A stretch of DNA of 64,000 bases from NCBI GenBank assembly GCA_003054665.1, contig QAYY01000010.1, positions 248,001 through 312,000 of the forward strand, in the 5' to 3' direction. A program made the translations under genes and the position numbers. Below, piece after piece: positions 35,920-49,148 of the stretch. The notes below the pieces were generated by a model. The model was given only the letters and a program-made list of their open reading frames with translations, was not told where the DNA came from and did no database searches. This DNA comes from Opitutaceae bacterium EW11. Lineage in GTDB: Bacteria; Verrucomicrobiota; Verrucomicrobiia; Opitutales; Opitutaceae. Each line of letters begins with the position of its first letter. Position 1 is the stretch's first letter.

Positions 35920-37485
35920 ATGAAGCTGAATGTACGGTTCGCTCTGCTCATCAGCGCCCTTCTCGCCGCACTCATCGGGAGCATTCTGCTCCTCAACGCT
36001 GCGCACGAATCGCAAACCAAACGCTCGGTAGACACGTTAGTCCGAGAGCAAAGTCGGCAGCTAGATCAGCTGCTTTTGTTAACCGGCTATCCACTGCAGC
36101 AGTTCGCGCGGGACTACTCGCTGTGGGACGACATGGTGACGTTCGTCTCCGACCCCAAACCCGACTGGGCCAAGGTCAACATCGATTCCAGTATCGATAC
36201 GTTTCACCTCGCCGGCGCTTGGGTGGTGAACGAGACGGGTGAACTGATCTACGGAGCCGCTCGTGCTCCGCTGCCGACCGATGGCAAGTTGCCGGTGCCG
36301 CCCAAAGCGCTGATGGAGGAACTCCGGCAGACACGCTTCCCCCACTTTTTCCAGAAGGTGGGAACCGAGCTACTTGAGTTCCAGGCCTCGCCCATCCAAC
36401 CATCCGGCGACACGCTTCGCACGTCGTCCGCCAAAGGCTGGCTCATCGCTGCGAAGCTCTGGGACGATCGTGCGCTACAATCTCTCGCCGAGGTGACGCG
36501 CGCCCAGATCTCGCTCGAAGGAACGGATACACCCAAGGTCACCGCCTCTACGGTCGGGTCTGTCGAAATGGGCCGGGCACTGCCGGGCCTTGATCATCGC
36601 CCCATCGCGAGGCTGCGCCTGCATTTTGAACCTGAGGAGTTGGTCAACTTGCAGGCCTATGGGCATCAGGTATTGGGAATCCTGATTCTTCAGGGGTTGG
36701 TCACCATCGTTGTCACGGTGCTTGGCGTGCATTTTTGGGTCGTGCGCCCATTCCAGAAGATCACCGAGAGCCTGAGTACCCAGGATCCAACCCCGGTAAA
36801 GCAGATCGCCGAGTCCAAGACCGAGCTCGGCCACATCGCACGATTGGTGGGAGAACACTTCGAAGCGGTATCTGCCTTGAAGCGCAGCAAAGAGTCCCTC
36901 GACCGGGCGCTGGAAGAACGCGTCCGACTGGGCCGAGATCTCCACGACGGCGTGATCCAGGCTATCTACGCGGCAGGTATGGGTCTGGCGGCTACGCGGG
37001 AGACCATCCGCACGGATCCCGCCGCAGCACAGCGCAAACTCGACGAGATCCGAAACCTGCTGAACGAGACGATTCGAGAGGTTAGGGGGTTCATCGTTCG
37101 ACTCGAGCTCGACGATCTCGAGGAAAAATCCTTCAGGCAGACAATCGAGGACATCGCCAAACGGCTGGCCGCTGGTCAGGCGATTGAACTAACAATCGAC
37201 GTCGACAACGAGTTGGCGGAGAGACTTCCTATCGACGTAAAAACACATGCGCTCGAGTCGATTCGGGATATACTTCGGTCAGGTTTGCTGGACCGTCACG
37301 CGACACGTTTCACCGTGACTCTGAGCCTTCGACACAATTCCCCGACTCTCCTGATTTCCGACAACGGGCGCGCCTCTGCCGGGGCCCGTCCATCCATCAC
37401 CAGCCCCACCGGACCGGACGGACTGACGAGCTTCGAGACATTCCCGGGCGGGACTCGAGCGACCATCACGTATTCACTCTCTTAA
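35920..37485 (+). CDS. Membrane sensor histidine kinase, NarL-partner type, with degenerate ATPase domain
   Basis: The 521-residue protein has an N-terminal membrane helix (FALLISALLAALIGSILLL) and a periplasmic sensor of about 230 residues resembling CHASE4 (LLTGYPLQQFARDYSLWDDM). A second membrane helix lies near residue 255. The HisKA_3 dimerisation segment contains GRDLHDGVIQAIYAAGM, with H342 the likely phospho-acceptor. The C-terminal ATPase domain looks weakened. The N-box position reads ALESIRDILRS without the usual Asn and His, and after DNG there is no GxGL box. It is followed 6 bases later by its response regulator gene. Phosphorylation activity is therefore uncertain. Confidence 0.85.
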   Translation: MKLNVRFALLISALLAALIGSILLLNAAHESQTKRSVDTLVREQSRQLDQLLLLTGYPLQQFARDYSLWDDMVTFVSDPKPDWAKVNIDSSIDTFHLAGAWVVNETGELIYGAARAPLPTDGKLPVPPKALMEELRQTRFPHFFQKVGTELLEFQASPIQPSGDTLRTSSAKGWLIAAKLWDDRALQSLAEVTRAQISLEGTDTPKVTASTVGSVEMGRALPGLDHRPIARLRLHFEPEELVNLQAYGHQVLGILILQGLVTIVVTVLGVHFWVVRPFQKITESLSTQDPTPVKQIAESKTELGHIARLVGEHFEAVSALKRSKESLDRALEERVRLGRDLHDGVIQAIYAAGMGLAATRETIRTDPAAAQRKLDEIRNLLNETIREVRGFIVRLELDDLEEKSFRQTIEDIAKRLAAGQAIELTIDVDNELAERLPIDVKTHALESIRDILRSGLLDRHATRFTVTLSLRHNSPTLLISDNGRASAGARPSITSPTGPDGLTSFETFPGGTRATITYSLS

Positions 37486-37491
37486 TCCATC

Positions 37492-38172
37492 ATGTCCGAT
37501 TCCACGCCGATTCGTGTCCTGCTTGTCGACGACAGTGCGCTCGTACGACAAGGCATCCGCTCCGTCCTCGAAGGGCATCCGAGCCCGGTCAAGATCGAGC
37601 TGGTCGGAGAAGCCGGCTCGGTCAGCGAGGCGGTGGCCGCGGCGAAGGAACTGCGCCCCAACGTAGTGCTGCTGGACATACGACTCCCGGACGGCTTCGG
37701 GTTCATCGCATGCCGCGACATCCTGCGCGATAATCCCGACGCCCACGTTCTGGTTCTCACGTCGTTCACCGACGACACATTCATTTACGAGGCGATCACC
37801 GCCGGCGCCCAGGGATACTTGATGAAAGAGATCGACCCTGCGGGTCTGGTCGACGCGATTCAGCGCGTCGCCGCCGGCCAGTCCGTCATCAGCCCCGATC
37901 TGACGGCTCGAATGCTCGCGATCGTTCGGTCGAACTCCCAGCAGGCGAACTCGATCTTTACGCTGCTTTCACCCCAGGAGAAAAAAGTGCTCGAACTTGT
38001 GGTTCAGGGACGAACGAACAAGGAGATCGGCGAGAAGCTGAATCTCAGCGAAAATACGGTTAAGAACTATCTGGGCAACGTGTTCGAAAAACTGCACGTC
38101 CGGCGGCGCTCCCAGGCCGCGGCCCTGTTCATCCAGTCGCAGACGACCCCGAGTAGGCCAAAAAGAACGTAG
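37492..38172 (+). CDS. NarL/FixJ-family response regulator
   Basis: The 226-residue regulator has a receiver domain (residues 7-125) with D62 as phospho-acceptor in VVLLDIRLPDGFGF. The acidic pair in LLVDDSALVRQG and the lysine in GYLMKEI are also present. A linker leads to a LuxR-type helix-turn-helix near the C-terminus (LSPQEKKVLELVVQGRTNKEI, with SENTVKNYLGNVFEKL). It probably binds DNA as a dimer after phosphorylation by the preceding kinase. Downstream minor-pilin-like genes are co-directional and are possible targets. Confidence 0.93.
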   Translation: MSDSTPIRVLLVDDSALVRQGIRSVLEGHPSPVKIELVGEAGSVSEAVAAAKELRPNVVLLDIRLPDGFGFIACRDILRDNPDAHVLVLTSFTDDTFIYEAITAGAQGYLMKEIDPAGLVDAIQRVAAGQSVISPDLTARMLAIVRSNSQQANSIFTLLSPQEKKVLELVVQGRTNKEIGEKLNLSENTVKNYLGNVFEKLHVRRRSQAAALFIQSQTTPSRPKRT

Positions 38173-38240
38173 AGGCTAGGCCCATCCACGGGACCCCTCC
38201 GCCTCTAACGCAATGCCGCGGCCCGGTGTACTGTCGCGGC

Positions 38241-38768
38241 ATGGACAGGCAATCTCCTTGCACAGCTAGCTCCCCTCTGAGCCGAGGCCGGGCTACGCAT
38301 ACCCGGAAGCGGCTGAGCTCCCGGCAAGGCTTCACCATCGTCGAAGTCGCAATGGCCGGCTTCGTCTTGGTGGTCGCGCTCTGCGCTTCTCTTTCAACAC
38401 TCACCCGCGGCTACCAGATGCTCGATGCCGCGCGCAGCAGCACGATGGCCGCGCAGATTCTCCAGAGTGAGATCGAACGAATTCGTCTGATGTCCTGGAC
38501 GGACTTGACGACCCTCCAGACCACGATTGCTGCCGATTCCAGCAAAGCGACCGTCGACCTCAACGGACTCGGCATCTCCAGCGACGTCGCGGACCGCTTC
38601 AAGGACACCTCGATCGCCCTCGAGAAAGATCCCGACCGCAACATGATGTCGATTACCGTGACGGTGCGCTGGAAGGGCAGCACCGGAATCCCCGAGCAGC
38701 GTTCGTTCACCACTCGGTATTCAAAAAACGGATTCTATGACTACTGCTACACCATCGGCCATCCGTGA
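38241..38768 (+). CDS. Minor pilin, PilV-like
   Basis: The 175-residue protein has a type IV prepilin signal. A basic leader is followed by SSRQG-FTIVEVAMAGFVLVV, with cleavage expected after Gly near residue 30 and Glu at +5. The rest is a short globular domain ending in RYSKNGFYDY. Such proteins prime pilus assembly or decorate pili. The following pilW-like frame starts inside its 3' end (32-base overlap), so they form an operon. The leader peptide is longer than average. Family assignment is by signal and order. Confidence 0.8.
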   Translation: MDRQSPCTASSPLSRGRATHTRKRLSSRQGFTIVEVAMAGFVLVVALCASLSTLTRGYQMLDAARSSTMAAQILQSEIERIRLMSWTDLTTLQTTIAADSSKATVDLNGLGISSDVADRFKDTSIALEKDPDRNMMSITVTVRWKGSTGIPEQRSFTTRYSKNGFYDYCYTIGHP

Positions 38769-39345
38769 TCCGCTTTCCCGGTACCGGCGCGGGTTCACGC
38801 TGGTTGAGGTAATGATCGCCACCGCCCTGATGGTCGTGATCACCGGAGGCGTGCTTAGCACTGCCTTATTCATGAGCAAGGGCGGGCTCAACGCGTCCCA
38901 CTACAGCGACATGGAGCAGCAGGCCCGCCGTGGACTGGAGATTTTCGCCCGCGACGTGCGGATGGCCAACAAGATCACCTGGATCGACACCAACCAGATG
39001 GTCCTCCGGGTTGTGACCTCGTCGAGCGGACTGACCACCGACGTGCAGTATATATTCGACAGCGCCGCCCACACTTTCACACGCAACGTCGGAGGCACCT
39101 CCGAGGTGCTCTTCTCTGGCGTAACGAACTCCGACACGGACTACCCAATGAGCGGATACAAGCTGACGGGCGATCCAGTCACACCGACGGACATCGCCAC
39201 GAGTCCGGCCCAGGCCTCGGCCAACACGAAGGAGATCCAGCTCAACCTCACCTGTAACCGGACCCGCACCGGCATGGCGACGTCCACCAGCCGGGTCATT
39301 TCCGCCCGCTTCATCCTGCGCAACAAGCTCGTCACTTCCATTTAG
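38737..39345 (+). CDS. Minor pilin, PilW/GspJ-like
   Basis: A 202-residue prepilin-type protein with the processing motif YRRG-FTLVEVMIATALMVV near residue 18. The N-terminal hydrophobic helix leads into a soluble domain (MEQQARRGLEIFARDVRMANKITW) resembling GspJ/PilW pseudopilins. It overlaps the pilV-like gene by 32 bases and precedes the pilX-like gene by 7 bases. The arrangement PilV-PilW-PilX is common in type IV pilus minor pilin operons. Confidence 0.8.
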   Translation: MTTATPSAIRDPLSRYRRGFTLVEVMIATALMVVITGGVLSTALFMSKGGLNASHYSDMEQQARRGLEIFARDVRMANKITWIDTNQMVLRVVTSSSGLTTDVQYIFDSAAHTFTRNVGGTSEVLFSGVTNSDTDYPMSGYKLTGDPVTPTDIATSPAQASANTKEIQLNLTCNRTRTGMATSTSRVISARFILRNKLVTSI

Positions 39346-39352
39346 GATTCCC

Positions 39353-40864
39353 ATGAAAACGTCCCTGAGGTCGCCCCGCGGCTCCGCCCTAATCGTGGCG
39401 ATGCTGTTCACGCTTATCCTCGCCGCGCTGATCGGCACATACTACAGCCTTTCTCTCAACTCCTACCGGCTGACCACCCGCGCATTCCACGCCACCTCGG
39501 CGATGAACGTCGCGGAGCTCGGCGTCGAGGAAGCGATGTGGTCGGTGAACAACGTCGTCGACCAGCTCAATTCCGGCACCGGCGCGGACTATTCCAAGGC
39601 CTATTCTTCGAAATACTGGAGTTGGGACGGCTCGACCCCCTTCGCCACGATGACCGATGTGGCTCTTGGCGGCACAGCCGGCACTAGCGTCCGAGTGATG
39701 GTGGCCAACCAGGGCTCAAGCAAACCGATCATCGTTTCCCGCGGCGTAATCGACCTGCCAGGCAATACATCGGTGGAAAAATGGGTAGAAGTCACCTTGT
39801 CGCGCAGCTCCCGATACAAGAACGGTCTGCTCGGACGCGATGGCATCGATTTCGACGGCAAGAACCCTGTGTGCGACAGCTGGGACTCCTCCGTCGATCC
39901 AAGCGGATCTGGCAAAGCCTACAGCTCATACCAAGACGCCTACAACGCCGACCTCGCTAAATTCGGCGAGAGCAAGACAAGCAAAGATGGTCTCGCTGAC
40001 CATCAATACGTTCACGACAAGTGCCCCATCGCAACCACGTCCATCACCGCCCAGATTACGGTAGATGGAGCTACCGTTTTTGGTAGTGCCTCTGTCGCGG
40101 CGGACAGCACCTCCGCTGTTAATGTCGGGCCGCAGGGAGCAATCGGACCGTATGGAACTGCCGATGGAGAACAATTTCCGGGCTCCGTCTCAACCGACTA
40201 CAAAGACAACATCGATCTGCCGGTCACGCCCACCCCGCTGCCCGCCGCCACCAATCCCGTCCCAACGACGTTCGACAACACGAGCACCACAGCGGACAGC
40301 CCGCAGATCGTGGTGATCAACTCCGGCATCAGCAATTCGACCGGTCCGATCACGGTGAAAAAGAACACCCACATCGTGCTGGTGATTGCGGTAAGCGACA
40401 ACAAGACCGCCCTCAACTTGACCAAGAACAGCGGCATCATCCTCGAAGAGGGCGCATCGTTGGACATCTACACAGCCGGTGACGTATCGATCGCGGGTCT
40501 CGGCATTGCCAATAACAGCGGCGCCACCGGCACGCTTGGGAGTCCGAGCAGCCTTCGGATCTTCGGAACCAGCACCAAAACCAGCAACCCGTGGCAAAAC
40601 ATTAGTGTTTCGGGCAACGGCTCGCTCAGCGCGGTCGTCGATGCACCCAACGCCTTGGTCACGATGTCGGGCGGCGGCAGCGGCACGCAGGACGTGCTCG
40701 GTGCGTATATCGGTCGAAAGATAAACATCGCGGGGAATTCAAGATTCCACTACGATGAAGCCCTCGCGAAGGGTGACCCGAAGAGCCCGTACTCGGTGCA
40801 GCTATGGCGGGAACTTCTCACGGCCGCCGACCGTGCGACGTACACAAAATATCTGACCCCTTGA
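39353..40864 (+). CDS. PilX-like surface protein with N-terminal membrane helix
   Basis: The 503-residue protein has an N-terminal PilX-type segment (RGSALIVAMLFTLILAALIG) without a clear prepilin Gly-Phe cleavage site. A large extracytoplasmic region follows, rich in Ser, Thr, Asn and Gly. Residues roughly 330-460 contain repeated short beta-strand-like units (KKNTHIVLVI, ASLDIYTAGDVSIAGLGI, GNGSLSAVVDAPNALVTM). These suggest a beta-helix. Such long PilX-like proteins are seen as the last gene of minor-pilin operons. Function is unknown; an adhesion or pilus-tip role is only a possibility. Confidence 0.72.
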   Translation: MKTSLRSPRGSALIVAMLFTLILAALIGTYYSLSLNSYRLTTRAFHATSAMNVAELGVEEAMWSVNNVVDQLNSGTGADYSKAYSSKYWSWDGSTPFATMTDVALGGTAGTSVRVMVANQGSSKPIIVSRGVIDLPGNTSVEKWVEVTLSRSSRYKNGLLGRDGIDFDGKNPVCDSWDSSVDPSGSGKAYSSYQDAYNADLAKFGESKTSKDGLADHQYVHDKCPIATTSITAQITVDGATVFGSASVAADSTSAVNVGPQGAIGPYGTADGEQFPGSVSTDYKDNIDLPVTPTPLPAATNPVPTTFDNTSTTADSPQIVVINSGISNSTGPITVKKNTHIVLVIAVSDNKTALNLTKNSGIILEEGASLDIYTAGDVSIAGLGIANNSGATGTLGSPSSLRIFGTSTKTSNPWQNISVSGNGSLSAVVDAPNALVTMSGGGSGTQDVLGAYIGRKINIAGNSRFHYDEALAKGDPKSPYSVQLWRELLTAADRATYTKYLTP

Positions 40865-40875
40865 ACGCGGGGGAG

Positions 40876-41379
40876 TCCTTAGTTTCGGAGCCGTAAGCCG
40901 GATTCTGTGGGGCGCCGTGAGGCGCCCCTAATTGTCATTTCTCTAGGCTGCTTGTGCAGCCTTCCCACCGAAGCGGGATGCGACATACCCGCGGCTTTGG
41001 GACGGGCCGTCCAGCCGCCTATTTTGTCTTGCACCGGATTGGGTTTTTCGTGCCGCCGCCCTCGCGGGCGAACGCGGTGGGCTCTTACCCCACCTTTTCA
41101 CTATCACCTCGCGCCGGACGCTTTCGCGGCCTGCTGGAGGCTACCTGTTTTCTGTGACACTGTCCGTCGCTTCAGCTTGACCTGAAGCGCCCCGGCTTGA
41201 GCAGAAGCGACTCCGGACGGTGGCCTTGCGGCCTGCCGCGCCGGCGCGACAACGTTTCTTGCCTGGAATCCTGCCCTGCAGTGTCCGGACTTTCCTCTCC
41301 ACGGTTCAACGAGCGCGGCGTTACCCGCGCCTTGGGATCAAAGAACGTGGAGCGACAATCTGGCTCCGAAACTAAGGAC
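40876..41379 (-). ncRNA. rnpB: RNase P RNA
   Basis: This is the catalytic RNA that matures tRNA 5' ends. Read on the minus strand it contains the conserved GAGGAAAGTCCGGAC block (complement of 41283-41297), an ACAGA(A) region near the 3' end and the AAGCCGGATTCTGT complement (about 40894-40910). The ends (40876-40893 and 41362-41379) form a perfect 18-bp P1 helix. At about 500 nt it is longer than many bacterial type A RNAs. No protein-coding frame in the region looks real. Confidence 0.93.
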
Positions 41380-41536
41380 GGGGACGTTCGCCGGGGCCGC
41401 TCTCCGAGGCAAGCCCTCGCAGGAAAAGCGTGATGCCTTCAGACGAGCGAGAGGATCGCACCCATAATCGCCCACACCGGCCAGCCGTTCTATTTCGACG
41501 TTCCGAGCGAGCCTCAGAAACGTTCGGGCGGAGCAA

Positions 41537-42241
41537 TCAAGCCTCCCAATAGACGATCCGGCCACACTGGTCGCACGTGGGGAGCTTCTCGCCTTTGCGC
41601 GCCTCCGACTCCACGTCGCTGGACACCTTCAGGTGACAACCTCCGCATTTGCTCTCGCGGATGGGGACAACGGCGACAGCGTGCCGGGCAGCAACACGGT
41701 CGTACAGCCGCAACGTAGGATTATCCAGGGGAGCACGGGCCGCTGCAACCTGCTCCAGTGCTCCTTTGAGCTCGGCCGAAAGGCTGGTCTCCCGCTCCCG
41801 CAGCGTTCGGATGCGAGCTTCATGCCCCGAGATCGACTCCTTCAGAGTCTTCTCGGCGCCGGCGAACTTCTTTTTCGCCTCATCGATTGCGTACATCACG
41901 CCGAGCTCCGATTCCTCGAGACCGCCAATCGAAGCCTGCATCGTCTCGATCTCGTGGCCGAGAGCCTGAAACTCGTCGTTCTTCCGCACCGCCATCTGCT
42001 GGGTCTTGTACTTGCCCAATTTCTCTTCGGCCGAACGAATATCGCCTTCCAGCTGCTTCTTTTTCCCCTCGAGCTCCTTCATCTCCGATCGGGCCGTCTC
42101 GATGGCCGCCTTGTCGGTTGAGATCTTCTGCTCCGTCGCAGCGATTTCGCGAGGAACGGCCTTGAGCTGCGTCTCCAGCCCCAGGCGTTTGCTATCGCGA
42201 TCTTGGAGAATCAAGAGCCGGTCCAGAGCGGGGTGACGCAT
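41537..42241 (-). CDS. Coiled-coil zinc-ribbon protein, CdsZ/DUF164 family
   Basis: The 234-residue protein is mostly a long coiled coil (residues about 10-165, many Glu/Lys heptads such as KELEGKKKQLEGDIRSAEEK). It ends in a zinc ribbon with CxxC pairs KCGGCHL and TCDQCGRI. This matches the C4-type zinc-ribbon family known in Chlamydiae as CdsZ and found widely as DUF164. The molecular role outside Chlamydiae is unclear. It sits between the RNase P RNA gene and the Rrf2 gene on the same strand. Confidence 0.85.
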   Translation of the reverse strand: MRHPALDRLLILQDRDSKRLGLETQLKAVPREIAATEQKISTDKAAIETARSEMKELEGKKKQLEGDIRSAEEKLGKYKTQQMAVRKNDEFQALGHEIETMQASIGGLEESELGVMYAIDEAKKKFAGAEKTLKESISGHEARIRTLRERETSLSAELKGALEQVAAARAPLDNPTLRLYDRVAARHAVAVVPIRESKCGGCHLKVSSDVESEARKGEKLPTCDQCGRIVYWEA

Positions 42242-42344
42242 GGGCTCAGCGAAATGCGGCGCCGAAAGCGCGTCAAAGCGATACTTCGGCCAAGCAAGGG
42301 GCTGCCCACAGGGGCATCAGATCCCGCGCCTGACGCTTTCAGAG

Positions 42345-42758
42345 CTAGATGTAATACATCCCCTCGCCGCCCTTGGTGATCAGCTTGTCCAGCGTGTAGC
42401 TTTGCACCTTCTGCTCGAGCGAGGCCCGGACCTCCTGCCAAATCTGGTTTACCCGACGGCCGGACTGACCTTCCCCCGAGGTGGTGATCTCCAGAAGCTC
42501 ACCCTCGATCACTTTGACGATATCGAGCAGGGTGATCTGTTCCGGTGGCCGGGCGAGCGCATAGCCGCCCTGCTTGCCGCGCCGACTCACGATCAATCCG
42601 CCGTTGCGAAGCTCACTCAAGATTTGGACGAGGTAATTGGCCGGTACCGCTTCGGTCTTTGCCAGCTCCTCGATATGCGCCAAACCCTCACCGCCATGCT
42701 GGCGACCCAGTTGCGCGAGAACCCGGCAGGCGTAGTCGACTTTGACCGAAAGCTTCAT
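42345..42758 (-). CDS. Rrf2-family transcriptional regulator without cluster cysteines
   Basis: A 137-residue winged-helix regulator. The DNA-binding part is MKLSVKVDYACRVLAQL with the Rrf2 hallmark IEELAKTEAVPANYLVQIL and GGLIVSRRGKQGGYALAR. IscR-type regulators have three cysteines near residue 90 for a 2Fe-2S cluster; here that region reads EITTSGEGQSGRR with none. It resembles the cysteine-free members such as CymR instead. It is divergent from gyrB, and palindromic sequences in the shared gap are candidate operators. Confidence 0.88.
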   Translation of the reverse strand: MKLSVKVDYACRVLAQLGRQHGGEGLAHIEELAKTEAVPANYLVQILSELRNGGLIVSRRGKQGGYALARPPEQITLLDIVKVIEGELLEITTSGEGQSGRRVNQIWQEVRASLEQKVQSYTLDKLITKGGEGMYYI

Positions 42759-42796
42759 GTCCGGACGCCTATCGGCACTATCTTTAGTCCGCAACC

Positions 42797-45429
<2,633 letters not shown>

Positions 45430-45444
45430 CGCCGCGCCGCGACC

Positions 45445-45599
45445 AAGGCAGAAGGATGAACGCAGAATGCAGAATGACCGACGCTTCCAGCGGATCGTCT
45501 GTATTCACTCCTTCGACACCCGGTGCTCACTTGATTCCATAGCGGAACTCCGGCCGAGGGATCGGAGTTCTGCCTTCTTCATCCACCCTTTTTCATTCG
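45445..45599. repeat. Intergenic inverted repeat element (gyrB/gyrA), degenerate
   Basis: About 15 bases after the gyrB stop lies a purine-rich array (AAGGCAGAAGGATGAACGCA then GAATGCAGAATGA, 45445-45477). A complementary pyrimidine-rich stretch, TTCTGCCTTCTTCATCC and onward (45568-45599), ends just before the gyrA GTG start. A local hairpin (45545-45552 with 45563-45570) lies inside the element. Units are more degenerate than in the nuo elements, but the placement and base bias are the same. Confidence 0.65.
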
Positions 45600-45606
45600 A
45601 TTTCCC

Positions 45607-48159
<2,553 letters not shown>

Positions 48160-48187
48160 TCTTCTTCGTCCACCGATTCGTTTCTGC

Positions 48188-48216
48188 AACGGCGCCTTTC
48201 GAGGCGCCGTTTTTTT
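48188..48216 (+). terminator. Rho-independent terminator of gyrBA
   Basis: A perfect 9-bp stem (ACGGCGCCT, 48189-48197, with 48202-48210; loop TTCG) is followed by seven T residues. It lies about 30 bases after the gyrA stop. The further 240 bases to the next gene at 48459 contain no recognisable coding sequence. Confidence 0.93.
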
Positions 48217-48458
48217 CGGCGGATTCGGTCCTGGGCTCGTGTGGGCCGGACCCCGTCGTTATCGAGGCGCTTCGCACTCTCGGCGTTGCAGAGCGCAAAC
48301 CGCCACGGCGCAAAACAGCGATCCTGGGAGAGCCCTCGGGCAGCCATCGGGCCGCGTGCGGAATCCGCCCAAGAAATTCCAGAAAGTGCCGATTCCACCC
48401 TTGCCAATCTGAAGACCCAGCGTCTGTTTTCCCATCTCCCCGCAGCTTTTTTGGTCGT

Positions 48459-48947
48459 ATGGTCGGACGCCTGTCCCAGCTCCTCGATCCTTCTCGGATC
48501 ACGCTTCGCTTGCAGAGCAGCAAACGCACGGCTGCGCTGAATGAAGTCGCCAAGTTGCTCGAGACGCACCCGCTGGTGGTGAATTTCCAGGGATTCTACA
48601 ATGAGCTGCTCGCCCGCGAACGCCTGGATGCGACCTGTCTCGGAAACGAAATCGCCCTGCCCCACGCCCGGACGGAGCACGTTAAGAAGATCGTCATGGC
48701 CGTCGGGCGCAGCAACCAGGGCGTGCATTTTGAGAACTGCAACCAGACGGTGAAGCTCCTGTTTGTTCTCGGGACGCCTAAGTCGAATCCGACCGACTAC
48801 CTCATGGTCGTGAGTTCGCTCTGCAAAGTTCTGAAAGATGCGGGAAACCGCGCGGCGCTGATGACGGCGGAGACCCCCGAGGCATTCATCCAGGCGTTGG
48901 TCGACGCGGAAGAGCGACTGCTCGCTCCCATTCAGGCAACCGCCTGA
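48459..48947 (+). CDS. PTS EIIA domain protein, EIIA-Ntr/PtsN-like
   Basis: A 162-residue single-domain EIIA of the fructose/nitrogen-related class. The phosphorylatable histidine is H69 in NEIALPHARTEHVKK. Segments FYNELLARERLDATCLG and LLFVLGTPKSNPTDYL are typical of PtsN-type domains. No membrane EIIC partner is nearby, so a regulatory role is more likely than sugar transport. It has its own upstream gap after the gyrA terminator and ends before a bidirectional terminator shared with the convergent S46 peptidase gene. Confidence 0.85.
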   Translation: MVGRLSQLLDPSRITLRLQSSKRTAALNEVAKLLETHPLVVNFQGFYNELLARERLDATCLGNEIALPHARTEHVKKIVMAVGRSNQGVHFENCNQTVKLLFVLGTPKSNPTDYLMVVSSLCKVLKDAGNRAALMTAETPEAFIQALVDAEERLLAPIQATA

Positions 48948-49073
48948 TCTCCGACGCCTGACAGCGGACACGGAGGCCGGAGCGTCGCGTGCGACGATTG
49001 CGCGTCCGAGCACTGAGTTGCCCACGACCGGCCCGCGCGGCTCAGAACGCGTGAGAGTCCCGCGCGAAAACGA

Positions 49074-49109
49074 CGAAAACGCATCCGACCGAGATCGAAT
49101 GCGTTTTCG
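49074..49109. terminator. Bidirectional terminator-like hairpin
   Basis: An 11-bp stem, CGAAAACGCAT (49074-49084) with ATGCGTTTTCG (49099-49109) and a 14-base loop, lies between the convergent EIIA and S46 peptidase genes. The A/T runs are inside the stem, so it reads similarly in both directions. Confidence 0.6.
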
Positions 49110-49148
49110 TGTCGATAGTCGCCCACGCAGCGCGGGCTCAGGAGCGGG

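Noticed and set aside
40907-41433. Several small frames in the RNase P RNA region
   Set aside because: They follow the structured RNA, contain many Arg/Pro/Cys runs and coincide with conserved RNA helices.
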